Source: Fimousia sp036311565 (GTDB taxonomy: Bacteria > Bacillota > Clostridia > Lachnospirales > Lachnospiraceae). From it: DNA of 64,000 bases. The notes under the pieces were generated by a model that was not told the DNA's origin, made no database searches, and was given only the letters and a program-made list of their open reading frames with translations. The DNA is taken from NCBI GenBank assembly GCA_036311565.1, contig JAXJPR010000054.1, forward strand, positions 62,001 to 126,000, given 5' to 3'. Positions 33,586-42,738 of the stretch are shown here, in pieces. Numbering within the stretch: position 1 is the stretch's first letter; each line of letters starts with the position of its first letter. Made by a program: the position numbers and the translations under genes.

Positions 33586-34987
33586 CGGATACCTCTTTTG
33601 TTTCACTAACCTGTTTGTACCAATACGCTGATTTTTTTGGATAGCGTTCTTGAGTGTTATAATCTACGTAGAACAATCCATAACGCTTATTATAACCATT
33701 GGACCAGGAGAAAACATCCATAAGAGACCAGACAAAATATCCTTTTACATTGACTCCCTGGGCAATGGCTTTTAGAATCCACTGCATATGTCTCTTGATA
33801 TAGTCAATTCTTGGCTCATCATCAATAGTTCCATCCACAAAATCATCTTTATAACCCATTCCATTTTCCGTGATATAAATAGCTTTATAATCTGGATAAT
33901 CATTTTTAATACGCATAATCATATCGTATAGCCCTTCCGGATAGATCAGCCAGTCCCAATCAGTACGATCAATTCCTTCCTTAAACATTCTTTCTCCAAT
34001 GCCTTTTAAACGGAAAACAGATGTCCCTTTATCTCCGGTTCCATTATGGAAAATTTCATTCTCTCCATCATAGGCCTGAATAAAATGGCTTTGATAATAA
34101 TTAATCCCAAGATAATCATTATATTGAGCTGCTTTTTTCATAAGGTTGATATCTTCTACTTCTGGTTGAAAAACAGAATGGTTTTGCATCATCAATTCGT
34201 CAATGATTGCTTTTGTATCTTTAGAATAATCCCCAAGAAATGTTGCGTCAAGTAAAAACTTATTGGCCAGCACATCTTCTTTTTTTGCTGCAAGAATATC
34301 TTCACTTTTCGTTTCATCATATGGATATTTCGTTTCTAATGAATGAATAATTCCGATTTTTCCGTTATAATGCCCTTCTTTAAATGCAACAACTGCTCTG
34401 GCATGGGCAATCATCATATTATGCATAGAATATACTGCCTGTTCAACATGATATTGGATTCCAGGAGGGAAGTTTCCTACTACATATTGATTTACTGCAA
34501 TTGGCCATACTTCATTAAAAGTAAACCAGTATGTAACTTCATCTTTGTATTCTTCAAAACAGAACTTTGCATATTCTTCAAAACAATCAATGGTATGCTT
34601 ATTAAGAAAATCTCCATTGCTATGTAAGGTATTTGGTGTATCAAAATGATGTAAGGTTACAAAAGGTTCTACACCATATTTTTTACAAGTCTGAAATACT
34701 TTATGGTAAAAATCTACTCCTTCCTGATTCACAGTTCCTTCACCTGTTGGAAAAATTCTTGACCATGCAATGGAAATACGAATTCCATTTACTCCAAATT
34801 CCTGACATAATTTTAAGTCAATTGGATATTTGTGATAAAAATCACTGGCTGGGTCTGCTAAAAATCGTCCTTGCTTTTCAAGAAAATCATCCCATGCAAC
34901 TTTTCCTTTTCCATATTCTTTTGTACTTCCTTCACATTGATATGCAGCCGTAGCTCCACCAAAGATAAAATCATCACGAAACTTCAT
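33578..34987 (-). CDS. lacG: 6-phospho-beta-galactosidase, GH1
   Basis: A 469-residue glycoside hydrolase family 1 enzyme that cleaves the phosphorylated disaccharide delivered by the PTS. Acid/base Glu159 is in TFNEVWP and the nucleophile Glu374 in YITENGMG. The C-terminal segment FSWSNGYNKRYGLFYVDY matches the phosphate-binding signature of LacG-type enzymes, and the whole chain reads closely like lactococcal LacG; a 6-phospho-beta-glucosidase is the alternative. It starts 1 base after lacE ends, with GGAGG before ATG 34987. No tagatose-pathway genes adjoin. Confidence 0.9.
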   Translation of the reverse strand: MKFRDDFIFGGATAAYQCEGSTKEYGKGKVAWDDFLEKQGRFLADPASDFYHKYPIDLKLCQEFGVNGIRISIAWSRIFPTGEGTVNQEGVDFYHKVFQTCKKYGVEPFVTLHHFDTPNTLHSNGDFLNKHTIDCFEEYAKFCFEEYKDEVTYWFTFNEVWPIAVNQYVVGNFPPGIQYHVEQAVYSMHNMMIAHARAVVAFKEGHYNGKIGIIHSLETKYPYDETKSEDILAAKKEDVLANKFLLDATFLGDYSKDTKAIIDELMMQNHSVFQPEVEDINLMKKAAQYNDYLGINYYQSHFIQAYDGENEIFHNGTGDKGTSVFRLKGIGERMFKEGIDRTDWDWLIYPEGLYDMIMRIKNDYPDYKAIYITENGMGYKDDFVDGTIDDEPRIDYIKRHMQWILKAIAQGVNVKGYFVWSLMDVFSWSNGYNKRYGLFYVDYNTQERYPKKSAYWYKQVSETKEVSDE

Positions 34988-34988
34988 A

Positions 34989-36635
34989 TTATCTTTCCTC
35001 CATAATTTTAAAGACAAATTCTAGTGCTTCCTGTGGATTTCTCGTTAAACTAATATACTGTTTTCCTTCGCAGGCAACACTTTTAATTCCTAAGCGATCT
35101 GTATCCTTTTTCAAATCCACATAATAAGATGCTACTTGTGGTGCCAGAATAACTAAATCATAGTCCTTCATAATATCCATATGTGCCCCATAAGATCCTG
35201 CTGCAGTAATTAATGGAATATCTTTTTCATCTGCAGCTTTTTTCAATGCATTTGCCAGTAATCCACTTGTGCCACCGCCTGCACAGAGCACTAGTACTCT
35301 CTTAGATTTTAAAACATTGCTATCTAATTTGATCTTCTTTTCTTCTTTTACTACAGCATCCTGATTCATTGCCTTTTCTTCTTCCACTTTCTGATTATCA
35401 TAAACTTTAAAGAATGGATAGTAGATGATAAAGTCAATGGCTATGATACAAAGCAGATAAATAACTGGCATTACTCCCATACCAAGACCTAAGATTACTC
35501 CAATTGGTGCTGGTGTTGTCCAAGGTAAATCATAAATGAATCCATTCATTCCCAAATAATCAACAAAGATCTTTAATAACCAGATATTTGCAACTGGAGC
35601 AAATACAAATGGTACAAAAAATACTGGATTTAATACAATTGGAGCCCCAAAAAGAAATGGTTCATTTACATTAAAAAGTACTGGAATACTGCTGGCACGT
35701 CCTACAGCTCTTAATTCTTTTGATTTTGCCATAAAAGCAAACATTAAAGTAATTACCAGTGTAGCACCTGTTCCTCCAAAAGTAACAGCAAAATGCTGCG
35801 CACCTAATGTTAAAACTTTTGTTGCATGTGCTCCAGCCTGATATGCTTCTAAGTTTGTAGTCAGATTGAGTACTAAAATAGAAGATACCGCTGGTTCTAC
35901 AATAGATGGTCCGTGCACACCAATGAACCAGAACAATGACATAGCACCAAATATAATGGCAAGCCCAAGATATCCATCTGCTGCCTGGAATAATGGTTGA
36001 AGGAATGTTACAATTCCTTCTGCAAAACTAATTTCAAAAACAGAACGGAATATTAAATCAAATAACCATAATAGAATGATAGCTGCACCAAAAGGAATGA
36101 CATCTTTGAATGTCTGAGATAAGTTTGGTGGTACCTGTTCTGGCATGTTAATCGTAATATTTCTTGAGATACAAAATTTATAAACTCCACCAATAACAAA
36201 GGAAACAATAAATGCTGTAAGAAGCCCTTTTGATCCCATGTAGGCACTGGAGAAACCACCTTCCAAAGCATCTACGCTCATGATCATAAAACCAATAATT
36301 GCGCAGGTCATTGTTGACAAACTATTAATCTGATTATTTTCTGGTAAATCACGGTTCAATGTATCTGTAAAATGCTTTGTTGTTGTTGCTGCCACTGCAA
36401 CAGCTAAAATTCCCATAGAATAATTATAAGATTTTGTAATTATTTTTTCGATTTCCGGACTCCAATAAAATCCAAAAATATTTGGAACATAGGCAATCAA
36501 AAGAAATATACTTGAAAAAATAATGATTGGCATACAAGAGATAAATCCATCCTTTATGGCTTTTAAATATCTATTTCTTGCAACTTTGTCAAAAAATGGT
36601 TTTAGTTTTTCGATTGTACTAATTAGCTTATTCAT
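34989..36635 (-). CDS. lacE: PTS lactose-type EIICB transporter
   Basis: A 548-residue fusion of EIIC (about 1-420, roughly ten hydrophobic segments) and EIIB (about 450-548). EIIC contains LFWFIGVHGPSIVEPA and FGGTGATLVIT, with VNEPFLFGAPIVLNPVFFVPF in the substrate region. EIIB has the phosphocysteine loop VLVLCAGGGTSGLLANAL. Start (MNKLISTIEKLKPFF) and overall pattern match LacE of lactic acid bacteria. It imports and phosphorylates lactose or a related beta-galactoside, and it needs a LacF-type EIIA, whose gene directly upstream is frameshifted. Confidence 0.92.
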   Translation of the reverse strand: MNKLISTIEKLKPFFDKVARNRYLKAIKDGFISCMPIIIFSSIFLLIAYVPNIFGFYWSPEIEKIITKSYNYSMGILAVAVAATTTKHFTDTLNRDLPENNQINSLSTMTCAIIGFMIMSVDALEGGFSSAYMGSKGLLTAFIVSFVIGGVYKFCISRNITINMPEQVPPNLSQTFKDVIPFGAAIILLWLFDLIFRSVFEISFAEGIVTFLQPLFQAADGYLGLAIIFGAMSLFWFIGVHGPSIVEPAVSSILVLNLTTNLEAYQAGAHATKVLTLGAQHFAVTFGGTGATLVITLMFAFMAKSKELRAVGRASSIPVLFNVNEPFLFGAPIVLNPVFFVPFVFAPVANIWLLKIFVDYLGMNGFIYDLPWTTPAPIGVILGLGMGVMPVIYLLCIIAIDFIIYYPFFKVYDNQKVEEEKAMNQDAVVKEEKKIKLDSNVLKSKRVLVLCAGGGTSGLLANALKKAADEKDIPLITAAGSYGAHMDIMKDYDLVILAPQVASYYVDLKKDTDRLGIKSVACEGKQYISLTRNPQEALEFVFKIMEER

Positions 36636-36648
36636 TTAATGTTCCTCC

Positions 36649-36956
36649 CTATTTTCTATATACGTCAATTAATGTTCCGATGATATCTTTTAATAATAGA
36701 GTAGTCATTAAATGATCCTGGGCATGTACCATAATAAATCCCATTTCAACATCTCCACCAGTGGCTTCTTTTTGCATCACATCCATTTGTGCATTGTGAG
36801 CACTGATCAGGCATTCTCCAGCTGTTTCAATTAACTGGTCGCATTCAGCAAAATCACCATTTTTTGCTTTTTCTAGTGCTAATAATAATTTAGAACGGGC
36901 TTCTCCTGAATAGGATACGATTTCAAAGCTATCATAGTTAATTCTTCTTTATTCAT
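36649..36956 (-). pseudogene. lacF: PTS lactose-type EIIA, disrupted by a one-base frameshift
   Basis: Translation from ATG 36956 gives MNKEELTMIA and then leaves frame, reaching a stop after about 25 codons. The neighbouring frame continues as EIVSYSGEARSKLLLALEK and on to the active-site region MVHAQDHLMTTLLLKDII, ending at the TAG at 36651-36649. Joining the frames requires one extra T in the TTT run at 36925-36927 (GCTTTGAAATC to GCTTTTGAAATC, giving A-F-E-I). The restored protein would be about 102 residues, the normal LacF length. Spacing to the regulator and to lacE is intact, and AGAGGT precedes the ATG. The lesion may be a real mutation, a phase-variable homopolymer or a sequencing error. 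Confidence 0.88.
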
Positions 36957-36970
36957 AATCTTACCTCTTT

Positions 36971-39334
36971 CTATTGCTGCATTATCGATATAATAATCGC
37001 AGCTTCTACATCATTAATATAAATATCAAATTCTTGTTCTAACGGTTTTAACAGCCGCTTTACTTCCTGAACCAACTCTTGTTGTTTTCCGATAATATCC
37101 GATGCTGTAAAGTTTACAGATGGAATTTGCTGATGCTTTATTTTATCAACCAGGCACACAATATGAACAATGAGACCTATTTTTTTATCCTCATCTAAAA
37201 CAAGACTCATCAGGCATTCCATTTGACTAATAAATGAAATCAGATATGCTCTCATAATATCCATATCAAATTCATGAAATTGGCTTTCTAAGTATTCAAA
37301 TGCTTCGTCAATTCCATGTTCTTCTGGTTCCACTACAGGAAGTTTGGTTTCTTCTTCCTGTCTGGAAGACAGAATTGCCAGAATTTCTTCATTTCTTTCG
37401 TCACTGGAATAACATATATCTTGAAAATTGGTTAGAAGATACTCATGAATATCTTCGAGATTATTTAAATCAGAGGATTTATTGCTGGCTGCCACTCCCA
37501 ATAAATGCAATGGCATTTCCAAAAATTTAACCGGAATTTTTGTTTCTGCTGATATCGCTTCTGCCATCGTTCGTATAGAACCCATATCATAAATGAGAAG
37601 AATTCCTTTTCCCTGATGAATGTCTATCATTTTTTGCATCAATTCTTCATATGCTGTCTGAACATTTTTTTCTAAAATCAAGTCATATGCATATGTAGTA
37701 TGTTCCCTGGACATAAAATTAATTACTTCTGCAATAGCAGTGGCAGCTCCATTCCCATGCATGGCAAGTAATGTAACCACCATTTGTTTTCGGCATCTTT
37801 CACTTTGAAGCAAAAATAAAATAACAAATATAATCTCATCAATATTCATACTGACTTTAAATTCTTGTTGAATTTTATTTGTAAAATCTTTTGCTAATTG
37901 ATATTCCATTGGATAAGACTCAACAATCCTGCTGATTTCTTCATTAGAAATTCTTTGCTTTGTTGACACTTTAACAATACAGGCATTAATGTGAAGACAT
38001 AATGCACAAAAAAGTCGTTCGTCAATGGTCTCATCTAGTTCTTTTTCTGCTTTCTTTATGAATTTTTCTACTTCATAAATCAATTTTTCAGAAACCATCT
38101 TTTCTAAGTGTGTTCGATTTTCCCCTCGGAGGGCCAGTGTTTCAAAATAATTTTGAAAGTCTGCCTGAAGTTTCATAGAAACAATCGAATTAATTTCTTC
38201 TTCGCTTATTTCCTGTTTTTTTAATTCTTTTTTGCTGGCATCAAGCAGTTGATAAATATTATGGTTATTTTGATTTTTGTTTTTCTTTAAAATTTCTTTT
38301 TCTGTAAATGAATATTTACAGTCGTTGGATATAATCTGATTAATCTCATCCTTATGTTTTTTAAAATAGATAATTCCTTTTCTCACACTTTTGGGGAAAT
38401 CAGAAAATAATACTTCAATAAATCGATGTGTAGTTTTATGTGCTCTTGCATAACAATTGGCACATCCGGTATGAACATCATTTTTTAATCCTCTAATATT
38501 ATCGGCTGCCTCATAAAGGAGCAATGCATGAAGAATACTGGTATCTGCCATGATATTCCTCTGCATTCTGCCTGCTTCCTCCTGAAAAAATTTGGTCACA
38601 AATGCAAATTTTTCTTCAAAACTTCTTTCCCGTAACGGTAAAATATCAATCACAAAATCTGCTTCGTCTTTAAATAGTCTGAATACTGGTTCTTCTAAAT
38701 TTCTTGATATACTGCATAAAAGTATTCCATGTTGTTTTGAAGAAAACAGTAATCCACGTTCATAACCCGTAAGCAATTCTGCATTCTTGATCAGCAAAAT
38801 TCCATCTTTGGTTGTTTGTAATAGCCCCTCCTTTTTTTCTATTCCAAATAAAATTTCCCGAATGTATTCAGGATTTTCCATGTATGTCTTGCAATCGAAT
38901 ACAACCATTGGTGCTCCGGTTTTTATTACTCCGGATTTGACAGCAAATTTGAAAATCATTTCGGCAAAGTATCTAATACCACTTCCTCTTTCTGCAGTTA
39001 ATAGAATTTTTGACTTTCCCTGCGGATATAAGACAGCTGCTTTTGCAAGCGTTACTGCTTCTTTCAAAGACATTTCATATCCGATCAGCTCTTTAAAACA
39101 ATCTGTTTGTGCAGTATTCGGATCTACAAATTGGTATAAAACAGGACGTCCATTATGCTTTATCAATCTTCCTTCTTTCACCAGTTGGTTTAAGATACTG
39201 CTTAAATTGGTTCGCTGCATATTTAGTTTTTCGGATAAAAAGTTAGTAGTAAATTTTGGATATTCATCATGCTGCAGTTTGGTCGAATATTCCATGATAA
39301 ATTCCAATACTTTTTCTTTTCTATTTTGTTTCAT
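36971..39334 (-). CDS. LevR-like PRD-containing PTS regulator with degenerate AAA+ domain
   Basis: A 787-residue regulator laid out like LevR: winged helix (1-70), AAA+ remnant (75-300), PRD1 (about 390-500, His448), EIIA-Man-like domain (518-640, His526 in MHGNGAA) and PRD2 (about 680-787, His724 in VHIVCLVDK). The AAA+ part lacks key motifs: the Walker A region reads AERGSGIRYF with no Lys, no GAFTGA loop is present, and the Walker B position reads LLIKNAE. So it probably does not activate sigma-54 polymerase. Phosphorylation by PTS proteins should still tune it. It is first in the lactose PTS operon, ending 14 bases before lacF. Confidence 0.88.
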   Translation of the reverse strand: MKQNRKEKVLEFIMEYSTKLQHDEYPKFTTNFLSEKLNMQRTNLSSILNQLVKEGRLIKHNGRPVLYQFVDPNTAQTDCFKELIGYEMSLKEAVTLAKAAVLYPQGKSKILLTAERGSGIRYFAEMIFKFAVKSGVIKTGAPMVVFDCKTYMENPEYIREILFGIEKKEGLLQTTKDGILLIKNAELLTGYERGLLFSSKQHGILLCSISRNLEEPVFRLFKDEADFVIDILPLRERSFEEKFAFVTKFFQEEAGRMQRNIMADTSILHALLLYEAADNIRGLKNDVHTGCANCYARAHKTTHRFIEVLFSDFPKSVRKGIIYFKKHKDEINQIISNDCKYSFTEKEILKKNKNQNNHNIYQLLDASKKELKKQEISEEEINSIVSMKLQADFQNYFETLALRGENRTHLEKMVSEKLIYEVEKFIKKAEKELDETIDERLFCALCLHINACIVKVSTKQRISNEEISRIVESYPMEYQLAKDFTNKIQQEFKVSMNIDEIIFVILFLLQSERCRKQMVVTLLAMHGNGAATAIAEVINFMSREHTTYAYDLILEKNVQTAYEELMQKMIDIHQGKGILLIYDMGSIRTMAEAISAETKIPVKFLEMPLHLLGVAASNKSSDLNNLEDIHEYLLTNFQDICYSSDERNEEILAILSSRQEEETKLPVVEPEEHGIDEAFEYLESQFHEFDMDIMRAYLISFISQMECLMSLVLDEDKKIGLIVHIVCLVDKIKHQQIPSVNFTASDIIGKQQELVQEVKRLLKPLEQEFDIYINDVEAAIIISIMQQ

Positions 39335-39427
39335 AACTACTCCTATCCTACGCTGTCTTCACCAACCACATACAATATAAAAAAACTTCCGCATTTTTAC
39401 AAATGCACAAAGAGGTTATTTTTTTAT

Positions 39428-39440
39428 ACACTAGTAGTGT
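39428..39440. promoter_or_regulatory. Candidate operator, ACACTA-N-TAGTGT
   Basis: A perfect 6-bp inverted repeat around one base, in the leader of the LevR-like gene. The half-site ATACACT recurs at 39488-39494, and as part of ATACACTA or its complement at 39521-39528 and 39558-39565. Confidence 0.45.
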
Positions 39441-39502
39441 TTTTTTAAGAAGCGTATTATTTTATTTCCTTGTTTTTTAAATTTATTATACACTTTTTTC
39501 AA

Positions 39503-39580
39503 AAATAAAAAAATACGGCATAGTGTATTATTTTTTTGCTTCTGAAAAAAATAAATCATACACTAACCGTATTTTTTTAT
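39503..39580 (-). terminator. Long AT-rich hairpin, terminator of dxs
   Basis: Two arms of about 33 bases (about 39503-39537 and 39544-39580) are near-perfect complements, with a small insertion and a few mismatches, around a loop of about 6 bases. Each arm holds the ATACACTA motif and AATACGG. Runs of A/T at both ends would terminate in either direction. It is much longer than other terminators in the window. Confidence 0.7.
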
Positions 39581-39581
39581 T

Positions 39582-41447
39582 TTATATCCAATTTTTTATT
39601 GACTCTGCAATTTGACTTCCATCTAATCCCAATAGGTTTCTAAGCTCTTTTATAGAACCATGTTCTACAAATGTATCTTCTATTCCTATATTTTTTATTT
39701 TGCCAGTATAACCATTTTGATATAAATACTGCATCGCCATAGAACCGAAACCTCCATTTAAAATTCCTTCTTCTACGGTTATGATACATTTATATTTCAG
39801 AGCCAGCTGATCCAGCATATCCCTATCCATTGGTTTTAAAAATCTTGGATTTACCAGTCCTATTTCATATCCTTCTTTTTCTAAAATTTGAATCGCAGTT
39901 ATAGATTCTGATAACATATTTCCTACGCTGATAACGACTGCATCTTTTCCATCTTTTAAAATTTGTCCTTTACCATATGCAATCTCTTTGCAATTTTCCT
40001 CAAAAAGTGTTTCTGCCTCTCCTCTGGAATATTTAATTGCAATTGGTCCATTTGCATTATTTAGTGCATATAGCAGCATTTTTTCCAATTCTTTTCCATT
40101 AATGGGAGCCATTAATGTAAGATTCGGGATCATAGATAAAAATGGAATATCAAAGATTCCCTGATGAGTCTCCCCATCAGCACCAACTAATCCAGATCGA
40201 TCCACTCCAAAAATGACCGGGTAATTTCCTAATGCTACATCATGTATCATTTGGTCAAATCCTCTTTGCAGGAACGTTGAATAGACGGCAAAAACCGGTT
40301 TCCACCCTTGTGCGGCCATTCCCGCACAAAAAGTAACCGCATGTTCTTCTGCAATTCCCACATCAAAAAAACGTTCCGGATATTTTTCTCCAAATTTTTT
40401 TAATCCTGTTCCTTCAGGCATAGCGGCTGTAATAGCAGTAATCTTTTCATCATTTTGAGCTGCATCAATTAAAGTATTTGAAAAGATTTTTGTATAAGAT
40501 AGACCAGCATTTTTTTTCTTGATTTCTCCAGTTTTCAGATCAAAAGGAGCAATTCCATGATATTTCTCTGGATTTTGTTCTGCCGGTTTATATCCCTTTC
40601 CCTTTTTTGTAATTACATGAACAATGACTGGTTCTTCCAGCTGCTTCACATGCCTGAATGTATCAACCATAAGAGGAATATTATGCCCATCAATCGGTCC
40701 AATATACGTAATTCCAATATCTTCAAAAAACATTCCTGGCACAAACAAATGTTTGATTGAATCTTTCGAACGTTTTACGACTTTTGTTAGAGATTTTCCA
40801 ATTGCTGGTATTTTGAGTAAAGATTGTTCAATATGATCTTTTAACTCCGTATATTCTTTTTTGGTACGGATCCTATTTAAATAAGCGGACATACCTCCAA
40901 CATTTTTTGCAATAGACATTTTGTTATCATTTAAAATAATCATCAGATTCTTTTTTTCAGCTCTTAAACGGGTCATATTATTGAGCGCTTCATAAGCCAT
41001 TCCACCAGATAAAGCTCCATCTCCAATTACCACTGCAATTGTTTCATCTGAGTGTCTCAATTTTCTGGCGGCAGCAAATCCAAGAGCAGCAGATATAGAC
41101 ATAGAACTGTGTCCACTATGAAAAGCATCACATTCACTTTCTTTTCTTTTTGGAAATCCACTCATGCCGCCAAATTGTCGTAAAGAAGCAAAATCACCGT
41201 TTCTACCTGTGAGAATCTTATGTACATAAGATTGATGTCCCACATCAAAGATTAGTTTGTCTTTAGGAAAATCCAATACCAAATGCAATGCCATAGTAAG
41301 TTCTACAATTCCTAAATTAGAAGCAAGATGCCCCCCTGTCTTGCTTACATGTTCCAATAAAAATGTCCTTATTTCTTTTGCCAAATGATTGTATTCTTTT
41401 GAAGAAATTTTTCTAATGTCATTTGGGTGTTGAATCTTTTCTAACAT
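39582..41447 (-). CDS. dxs: 1-deoxy-D-xylulose-5-phosphate synthase
   Basis: A 621-residue thiamine diphosphate enzyme making DXP from pyruvate and glyceraldehyde 3-phosphate for isoprenoids (MEP pathway) and thiamine/pyridoxal. GGHLASNLGIVELTMALH holds the N-terminal His; the ThDP motif is VIGDGALSGGMAYEALNN (about 140-157); the transketolase centre reads FDVGIAEEHAVTFCAGMAAQG with catalytic Glu; and HQGIFDIPFLS follows. It ends at the long hairpin. The 41498-41902 gene upstream has its own terminator, so dxs may have a separate promoter. Confidence 0.97.
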   Translation of the reverse strand: MLEKIQHPNDIRKISSKEYNHLAKEIRTFLLEHVSKTGGHLASNLGIVELTMALHLVLDFPKDKLIFDVGHQSYVHKILTGRNGDFASLRQFGGMSGFPKRKESECDAFHSGHSSMSISAALGFAAARKLRHSDETIAVVIGDGALSGGMAYEALNNMTRLRAEKKNLMIILNDNKMSIAKNVGGMSAYLNRIRTKKEYTELKDHIEQSLLKIPAIGKSLTKVVKRSKDSIKHLFVPGMFFEDIGITYIGPIDGHNIPLMVDTFRHVKQLEEPVIVHVITKKGKGYKPAEQNPEKYHGIAPFDLKTGEIKKKNAGLSYTKIFSNTLIDAAQNDEKITAITAAMPEGTGLKKFGEKYPERFFDVGIAEEHAVTFCAGMAAQGWKPVFAVYSTFLQRGFDQMIHDVALGNYPVIFGVDRSGLVGADGETHQGIFDIPFLSMIPNLTLMAPINGKELEKMLLYALNNANGPIAIKYSRGEAETLFEENCKEIAYGKGQILKDGKDAVVISVGNMLSESITAIQILEKEGYEIGLVNPRFLKPMDRDMLDQLALKYKCIITVEEGILNGGFGSMAMQYLYQNGYTGKIKNIGIEDTFVEHGSIKELRNLLGLDGSQIAESIKNWI

Positions 41448-41472
41448 ATTCTATATAACCTCCGTAAAAAAC

Positions 41473-41492
41473 AAAGCGGACAAGTCCGCTTT
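41473..41492 (-). terminator. Intrinsic terminator after the tail-type RlmH-like gene
   Basis: AAAGCGGAC pairs with GTCCGCTTT almost without a loop; T runs follow on both strands. Confidence 0.7.
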
Positions 41493-41497
41493 TTTGA

Positions 41498-41902
41498 TCA
41501 TTTATGATAAGGTTGTCCATATATAATTCGATAACCTCTATATATTTGTTCGCACAAAATGGCTGCTGTTAAACCAGGCGCCATAGTGAGCTTTGAAATG
41601 GAGCATTGCTTCATTCTATCAAATTGTGGGTTACAGTTAATATAAAAACTGCAGGAGGCGATTCCATGCACTTCCATAGATTGAATACAGTTGGCAAATA
41701 CCTCTGATGAAACACTCTCTTCCTGATTAGTAACCAGATAATGTTCTCCATTTGTCTGTTTCATTTTAACAGCTTCCTGCTCTTTTTTCAAATGTATAAT
41801 TCTGATTTTACAATATCTTCCAAGACGTTTTGTAAATTCTTTGATATTATCCATAATAAATGGTTCTATCTTTTTCTCACAAATGTATATGGTGTAATTC
41901 AT
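41498..41902 (-). CDS. RlmH-like protein with the conserved C-terminal tail but no SAM loop
   Basis: A 134-residue relative of RlmH, the SPOUT methyltransferase that modifies pseudouridine 1915 of 23S rRNA. The C terminus (about residues 104-134), LTMAPGLTAAILCEQIYRGYRIIYGQPYHK in outline, matches the RlmH end L-T-x-x-H-x6-LLEQIYRAF-x-I-x2-GEPYHK. The SAM-binding segment expected before it (IGG-x-x-G) is replaced by YINCNPQFDRM, and the N-terminal half is diverged. Alone it is unlikely to bind SAM normally. It may be a subunit for the other RlmH-like protein encoded at 43926-44378, or a decayed paralogue. The ATG at 41902 follows GAGGAA, just behind the gene for the 213-residue membrane protein. 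Confidence 0.75.
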   Translation of the reverse strand: MNYTIYICEKKIEPFIMDNIKEFTKRLGRYCKIRIIHLKKEQEAVKMKQTNGEHYLVTNQEESVSSEVFANCIQSMEVHGIASCSFYINCNPQFDRMKQCSISKLTMAPGLTAAILCEQIYRGYRIIYGQPYHK

Positions 41903-41903
41903 T

Positions 41904-42545
41904 TTATTCCTCAAAATATTCTTGTAATTTCTTGTTATTTCTTACAATCTCCTTGTAACGTTTGCTTGTATCCTCAATCAGAAACTGTATATCTTTCATC
42001 CTCAGTGATACTTTCATTGCATTTTGTGCTTCTTCGTTTAGATGAGATTTATTATTATAAATTAGAAAATGATTGTCTTCTTTTTTGACATAATATTGTG
42101 ACATTCCTGGTACTTTATCAGAAATATCTGTAATCTGGGTCTCATAAGAAACAAATACAATATAAGAGTGTGCACAATCCCCTTTTTTTATGTAACAAGT
42201 AAGATTATTATATTTTTGAATATAAGAAGTCATATTCCTTATTTTCTTCTCTGATAAATAAGTATCTGGATCTTCTACCATAGTCAGCAGCTTTATTCGG
42301 TTTCCTTTTTCTAACGCATTATAATAATTTTCTATAAAAGTTTCTACATTCCGAATTTCTTCTTCTTTTTCTTTTTTCTCCTCTTGCTCACTAAAAACTT
42401 GCGATACTTCCGCAGCCTCTGTCGTCTTTGCCTGAGCATTAAACTGAGTAGATACCTTTAAATATGCTGCCGTCACTCCACAGCCAACTGCAAAGAAAAA
42501 CCAACTGACTACTATGATTACGAATGTATACTGACTGTTTCTCAC
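41904..42545 (-). CDS. Membrane-anchored protein of unknown function
   Basis: A 213-residue protein with one N-terminal membrane segment (about 8-28), then a Gln/Glu/Lys-rich linker (about 35-63) and a soluble domain of about 150 residues with an NTF2-like look: FIENYYNALEKGNRIKLLTMVEDPDTYLSEKK. A Cys at 22 in AVGC could be a weak lipobox. I cannot name a family function. It lies 1 base upstream of the tail-type RlmH-like gene and is probably cotranscribed with it. It resembles in layout, but not in sequence, the unknown protein at 943-1569. Confidence 0.75.
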   Translation of the reverse strand: MRNSQYTFVIIVVSWFFFAVGCGVTAAYLKVSTQFNAQAKTTEAAEVSQVFSEQEEKKEKEEEIRNVETFIENYYNALEKGNRIKLLTMVEDPDTYLSEKKIRNMTSYIQKYNNLTCYIKKGDCAHSYIVFVSYETQITDISDKVPGMSQYYVKKEDNHFLIYNNKSHLNEEAQNAMKVSLRMKDIQFLIEDTSKRYKEIVRNNKKLQEYFEE

Positions 42546-42628
42546 GCTTTTTTCCTCCTAACATCTATGCTTGCATTATAACATACTTTCTTCTTGGAAC
42601 AAAGTTTCTTATAGAATTTAAAAAAAGT

Positions 42629-42657
42629 TTGCATTCTTCTCCATTTTGTATTAGAAT
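42629..42657 (+). promoter_or_regulatory. Promoter of tRNA-Arg
   Basis: TTGCAT (42629-42634) and TAGAAT (42652-42657) are spaced by 17 bases, 8 bases before the tRNA 5' end. Confidence 0.7.
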
Positions 42658-42665
42658 AGTCTCAT

Positions 42666-42738
42666 GCATCTGTAACTCAGTGGATAGAGTGCCAGCCTCC
42701 GAAGCTGTTGGCCGCGGGTTCGACTCCCGCCAGGTGCA
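42666..42738 (+). tRNA. tRNA-Arg (anticodon CCG)
   Basis: A 73-base cloverleaf. The acceptor stem GCATCTG/CAGGTGC has one G-U pair; the D arm is ACTC/GAGT; the anticodon stem CCAGC with loop CTCCGAA gives anticodon CCG (reads CGG); and the T arm is GCGGG-TTCGACT-CCCGC. The discriminator base is A and CCA is not encoded. The outermost anticodon-stem pair (C27-U43) is mismatched. It is a single tRNA gene between genes of opposite strand. Confidence 0.95.

Noticed and set aside
39381..39420. Small hairpin plus T run in the leader of the LevR-like gene, possibly an attenuator
   Set aside because: The stem (GCATTT/AAATGC) is short and no antiterminator pairing or known antiterminator-protein RNA motif is visible.
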